Assembly: GCF_002933465.1 (NCBI RefSeq)
Contig: NZ_PSZE01000005.1
Coordinates: forward strand, 124,001-188,000
From: Nocardia nova
Lineage (GTDB): Bacteria; Actinomycetota; Actinomycetes; Mycobacteriales; Mycobacteriaceae
Length of the DNA: 64,000 bases
Direction: 5' to 3'
The notes under the pieces are model-generated. The model was not told where the DNA came from and made no database searches. It saw only the letters and a list, made by a program, of their open reading frames with translations. Numbering within the stretch: the stretch's first letter is position 1; every line of letters starts with the position of its first letter. Below, one piece after another: positions 61,347 to 64,000 of the stretch. Made by a program: the position numbers and the translations under genes.

Positions 61347-61919
61347 CTATTCCCGGCTCATCGCCCGCACCGCACGGACGACGTCGGCGCCGGTCAGCTG
61401 ATCACCGTCGGGGGCGATGAGCCACTGCAGCGCAATACCTTGGAACAGAGCGAAATACAGTTTGGCGACCGCGCGAGCATCTCCGGCCGACAGGTCGGGA
61501 TGAACCTCACGCAGCGGCTCGACGAGCCCGGCATAGACCTCTTCGGTCGCAGTGGCGAAGTACTCCTGGGATTCCGGTGACCGAGCCACCCGCACCCCGT
61601 TCTCGAAGCTGAGAATCAGCTCGTCCGGGTGGCTCCGAATGACGTCCACCATGCCGTTCCAGGTCGCTTCCAGCGATTGGGCCAGGGTGCGCCCCTCCCC
61701 CGCGTCACGGATGGCCTCTTCCATCCCGCGACCGATCTCGTCGCCGGTCACCTCCGCGATGGCCTCGGCGACCAACCGATCCTTCGTACCGAAGTGATAG
61801 CCGATCGCGGCGAGGCTGACCCCAGCCGCACCAGCGATATCGCGTGCGGTCACTCTGGCGAGACCTCGCTCCAGAATCGCCTTCCTCGCCCCCGCCAACA
61901 GATCCTCTCGATTACCCAT
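61347..61919 (-). CDS. TetR-family regulator divergent from FAD monooxygenase
   Basis: A 190-residue TetR protein with the standard HTH: LLAGARKAILERGLARVTARDIAGAAGVSLAAIGYHFGTKDRLVAEAI (key motif AGVSLAAIGYHFGTKDRL). It has a C-terminal domain containing LYFALFQGIALQWLIAPD. Start ATG 61919. The intergenic region to the FAD monooxygenase contains nested palindromes centred on TAGACA/TGTCTA half-sites. It should repress both divergent genes until an inducer, perhaps the monooxygenase substrate, binds. Confidence 0.9.
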   Translation of the reverse strand: MGNREDLLAGARKAILERGLARVTARDIAGAAGVSLAAIGYHFGTKDRLVAEAIAEVTGDEIGRGMEEAIRDAGEGRTLAQSLEATWNGMVDVIRSHPDELILSFENGVRVARSPESQEYFATATEEVYAGLVEPLREVHPDLSAGDARAVAKLYFALFQGIALQWLIAPDGDQLTGADVVRAVRAMSRE

Positions 61920-61934
61920 AAGCCCAGGCTACAG

Positions 61935-61993
61935 CGTCTTAGACATCTGTACTAGACAGATGTGCCAACGGTATGGCACATTTGTCTAAGACG
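61935..61993. promoter_or_regulatory. Nested palindromes, TetR operator region
   Basis: Three exact inverted repeats overlap here. CGTCTTAGACA (61935-61945) faces TGTCTAAGACG (61983-61993). ACATCTGT (61943-61950) faces ACAGATGT (61956-61963). TGTGCCA (61961-61967) faces TGGCACA (61974-61980). TAGACA half-sites recur. The region spans the divergent TetR and monooxygenase promoters. Confidence 0.75.
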
Positions 61994-62022
61994 TTCGAAC
62001 CAAACGATAGGAATCGCCCCCC

Positions 62023-63267
62023 ATGAACACCGTCTCCCGCCCCCTGCACATCCTGGTCTCCGGCGGCGGAATCGCCGGCAATGCCGTTGCGCTGCAACTG
62101 CTTCGAGCGGGCGCCGCGGTCACCGTCGTCGAGCGCGCCACCGCTCCCCGGCCGGGCGGCCAGGCGGTCGATGTGCGCGGCCCCAGCCGCGAGGTGGCCG
62201 AGCGCATGGGCCTGATGCCCGGCATCGCGGAGTACCAGCTCGAAGAACGCGGCCTCTCCTACATCGACCACAAGGGCCGCACCTACGCGACCATGGCGAT
62301 GGAACATTTCGACGGCAGGGGCCCGGTGGCCGATATCGAGATCACCCGCGGTGACCTCAACCACGTACTGCTCGACGCCGTCGCCGCGGCCGGCGGTGAG
62401 CTGGACTACCGCTACGGCGAGTGGATCGAATCCCTGACCCAGGACGGCACCGGCGTGACGGTGGAGTTCGCCTCGGGGGGCAGTGGGCACTTCGACCTCG
62501 TCGTCGGCGCCGATGGCGTGCATTCGGCGACCCGCCGGCTGGCCTTCGGCCCGGAGGAGCAGTTCAGCACCTTCCTCGGCGGCTACGCTTCGTTCTTCAC
62601 CATGCCGACGCCGGCGGGGATCACGCCAGGCTGGTTCGCCATGCAGCTGGTTCCTTCCGCCGCGGTCGGCTTGCGGCCCGACCGCGATCCCGCGACCGCC
62701 AAGGCGATTCTCACCCTGCTCGGCGACCCCGATCCGGCGCTGCGCCGCGATACCGCCGCGCAGCAGCGGCTGATCTGCGAGAAGATCGGCTCCCAGCCGC
62801 ACTGGCACGCGCCGGCCATCCTGGCGGCGATGACCCAGGCCGACGACTTCTATTTCGACGAACTCGCGCGCATCGATATGCCCACCCTGGCGGCCGGACG
62901 CGTGACGCTGGTCGGCGACGCCGGCTACTGCGGCTCACCGATGACCGGGATGGGCACGGCCATGGCGCTCGTCGGCGCATACATCCTCGCGGGTGAGCTG
63001 GCGGCCGATCCGGGCGATGTCCCGGCGGCGCTGCGCCGTTACGAGGAGAAGGTCACCCCGTTCCTCGACAGGGCCAAGGAACTCCCGGGCGGCGGAATCG
63101 ATATGATGCTGTCCCCCAGCGCATTCGGCACATCCATGCGGCGAACCGCCAACCGGATCATGATGTCGAAGCCCATGCGGCCGGTGATGATGAAGCTGTT
63201 CTTCGGCAAGACCGACGACTACGAATTGCCCACGTACGCGACCTCCACCGCCACGACCGGCCGGTAG
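62023..63267 (+). CDS. Class A FAD-dependent monooxygenase
   Basis: A 414-residue flavin monooxygenase of the PHBH/TetX-like group. Seen: the FAD motif VSGGGIAGNAVALQLLRAGAAVTVVER at the N-terminus, GGQAVDVRGPSREVAERMGL near 48, the DG motif FDLVVGADGVHSATRRLAFG near 160, and the second FAD motif RVTLVGDAGYCGSPMTGMGTAMALVGAYILAGEL near 285. The TetX-like GDAxxxxSPxxGxGxxxAL pattern suggests an aromatic or antibiotic hydroxylase, but the substrate is unknown. Start ATG 62023. Regulated, by inference, by the divergent TetR. Confidence 0.9.
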   Translation: MNTVSRPLHILVSGGGIAGNAVALQLLRAGAAVTVVERATAPRPGGQAVDVRGPSREVAERMGLMPGIAEYQLEERGLSYIDHKGRTYATMAMEHFDGRGPVADIEITRGDLNHVLLDAVAAAGGELDYRYGEWIESLTQDGTGVTVEFASGGSGHFDLVVGADGVHSATRRLAFGPEEQFSTFLGGYASFFTMPTPAGITPGWFAMQLVPSAAVGLRPDRDPATAKAILTLLGDPDPALRRDTAAQQRLICEKIGSQPHWHAPAILAAMTQADDFYFDELARIDMPTLAAGRVTLVGDAGYCGSPMTGMGTAMALVGAYILAGELAADPGDVPAALRRYEEKVTPFLDRAKELPGGGIDMMLSPSAFGTSMRRTANRIMMSKPMRPVMMKLFFGKTDDYELPTYATSTATTGR

Positions 63268-63274
63268 GCGCGGG

Positions 63275-63685
63275 TCACAGCTGGGCCGTCGTGCCGGGCG
63301 CCAATCCCTCCGCGAGCCGCAGCTTGGCGGCCAGATCCGACAGCAGCTCGATCGAGGAGGCGGACAGTCCGGCCGCGGTGGTGAGCAGCCGCCGCAGTGC
63401 CGGATCGTCCACCGCCGACGACACCAGGTCGTCACCGGGCACCGGATCATCCGGCCCACCGTCGTTGAACCGGGTCAATTCCACCGCCAGCACCCTGGCA
63501 ACGGTTTCGACCAGAGCTCGAGACGGATTGTCGCGGTTGCCCGACCGCAGCTGGGACAGATAGGTCGCCGAGACCGGATGCCCCGCCTGGGTCACGCGAA
63601 AAGCCAAGGCACGATTGGTCATCCGGGTACCGTGCGCCTGCTCCCACTGCGCGACGACCTCGTTGAAACGGTCCGCGAATCTCAC
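63275..63685 (-). CDS. XRE/EspR-like HTH regulator
   Basis: A 136-residue HTH protein resembling mycobacterial EspR. Seen: FADRFNEVVAQWEQAHGTRMTNRALAFRV, then HPVSATYLSQLRSGNRDNPSRALVETVARVLAV (recognition helix SATYLSQLRSGNRDNPS), and a C-terminal SASSIELLSDLAAKLRLAEGL helix like that used for EspR dimerisation. EspR is a nucleoid-type regulator of ESX-1 and cell-envelope genes. The start is uncertain: GTG 63685 begins at the conserved VRFADRF; GTG 63730 is also open. It is convergent with the FAD monooxygenase, 8 bases away. Confidence 0.85.
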   Translation of the reverse strand: MRFADRFNEVVAQWEQAHGTRMTNRALAFRVTQAGHPVSATYLSQLRSGNRDNPSRALVETVARVLAVELTRFNDGGPDDPVPGDDLVSSAVDDPALRRLLTTAAGLSASSIELLSDLAAKLRLAEGLAPGTTAQL

Positions 63686-63830
63686 CGGCGAAACACCCCC
63701 AGGCCGCCGCGAGGAACGCGCACGGTCCACAACACGAGAATTGACATGTCGAAACTACCCTCGCCCGCGTCGTTTCGCCCGCCGACAGGCCGGACGGGGC
63801 GGCCCGGCGGCGGGCCGCTAGTCTCGCACC

Positions 63831-64000
63831 GTGCGGCAGACGATCATGGTGGATGTAGACACCGGAATCGACGATGCGCTGGCACTGCTGTATCTGCTAG
63901 CGGATCCGCAGCTGGAGATCGCCGGAATCGCCTCGACCGGAGGCAATGTTCCCACCTCGCAGGTCGCGGCGAACAATCTGGCTCTGCTGGATCTGTGCCG
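63831..64000 (+). CDS. Inosine-uridine preferring nucleoside hydrolase, N-terminal part
   Basis: The gene runs off the window. The visible 56 residues (from GTG 63831) contain VDVDTGIDDALALLYLL, the metal-binding DxDxGxDD signature of nucleoside hydrolases, then IAGIASTGGNVPTSQVAANNLALLDL. The family cleaves the N-glycosidic bond of ribonucleosides in salvage. The length and C-terminal residues cannot be checked. Confidence 0.88.
   Translation, partial: MRQTIMVDVDTGIDDALALLYLLADPQLEIAGIASTGGNVPTSQVAANNLALLDLC

Overview
The window is high-GC, gene-dense actinobacterial DNA. Its gene content points to a mycolic-acid-containing actinomycete, most likely Nocardia. The pointers are a rifamycin monooxygenase with a rifamycin-associated promoter element, a ChoD-type cholesterol oxidase, an antigen-85-like esterase, a KasA/KasB-type ketoacyl synthase, a single-chain long-chain acyl-CoA carboxylase, an EthA-type Baeyer-Villiger monooxygenase, an EspR-like regulator, and LigC with a LigD-type polymerase. 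This is inference from protein families. I see no tRNA, rRNA or CRISPR array.

Layout. 1-8.2 kb: end of an EamA exporter, a damaged MerR gene, a TetR gene divergent from a fused acyl-CoA carboxylase across a near-perfect palindrome, a DUF574 methyltransferase, a coiled-coil KfrA-like protein with repeats upstream, a broken flavodoxin and an enoyl-CoA hydratase. 8.2-16.7 kb: hotdog thioesterase, rifamycin monooxygenase (rox) with its RAE, GNAT, tyrosine recombinase, amidase, BisC-like molybdoenzyme. 16.7-25.2 kb: two paralogous secreted GH1 enzymes flanking a BVMO, a ketoacyl synthase and a GT-C glycosyltransferase; the second GH1 carries a C-tract frameshift. 25.2-34.6 kb: Ag85-like esterase, a divergent LexA paralogue behind an LCP-family gene, TetR, choD with a short leader ORF, a HAD-like protein with altered catalytic residues, tandem TerD, DUF2599 lipoprotein.

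34.7-40.5 kb is the most unusual block. It is a tightly overlapping four-gene operon: a SufS-like desulfurase, an unknown protein ending in an MxCxxC HMA domain, a Y4yA-like fold-III PLP decarboxylase, and a cysteine synthase fused to a rhodanese. A decayed 2-hydroxyacid dehydrogenase gene follows. The set looks like a small sulfur/amino-acid pathway with a metal-binding component, product unknown.

40.5-64 kb: FtsW/RodA, an antiporter fused to a UBP zinc finger, a TetR that has lost its helix-turn-helix, a DHA2 efflux pump with a TetR regulator and three helically phased operators, a Tn3-family remnant, a second DHA2 pump, an NfeD/flotillin pair, a cold-shock protein, LigC plus a LigD-type polymerase, an acyl-CoA dehydrogenase between two TetR genes, an alpha/beta hydrolase lacking its nucleophile, a zinc-ribbon SDR, DUF2784, a TetR/FAD-monooxygenase pair around nested palindromes, an EspR-like regulator and the start of a nucleoside hydrolase.

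The recurring theme is local TetR control of small lipid, redox and efflux modules, with a notable number of decaying genes between them.
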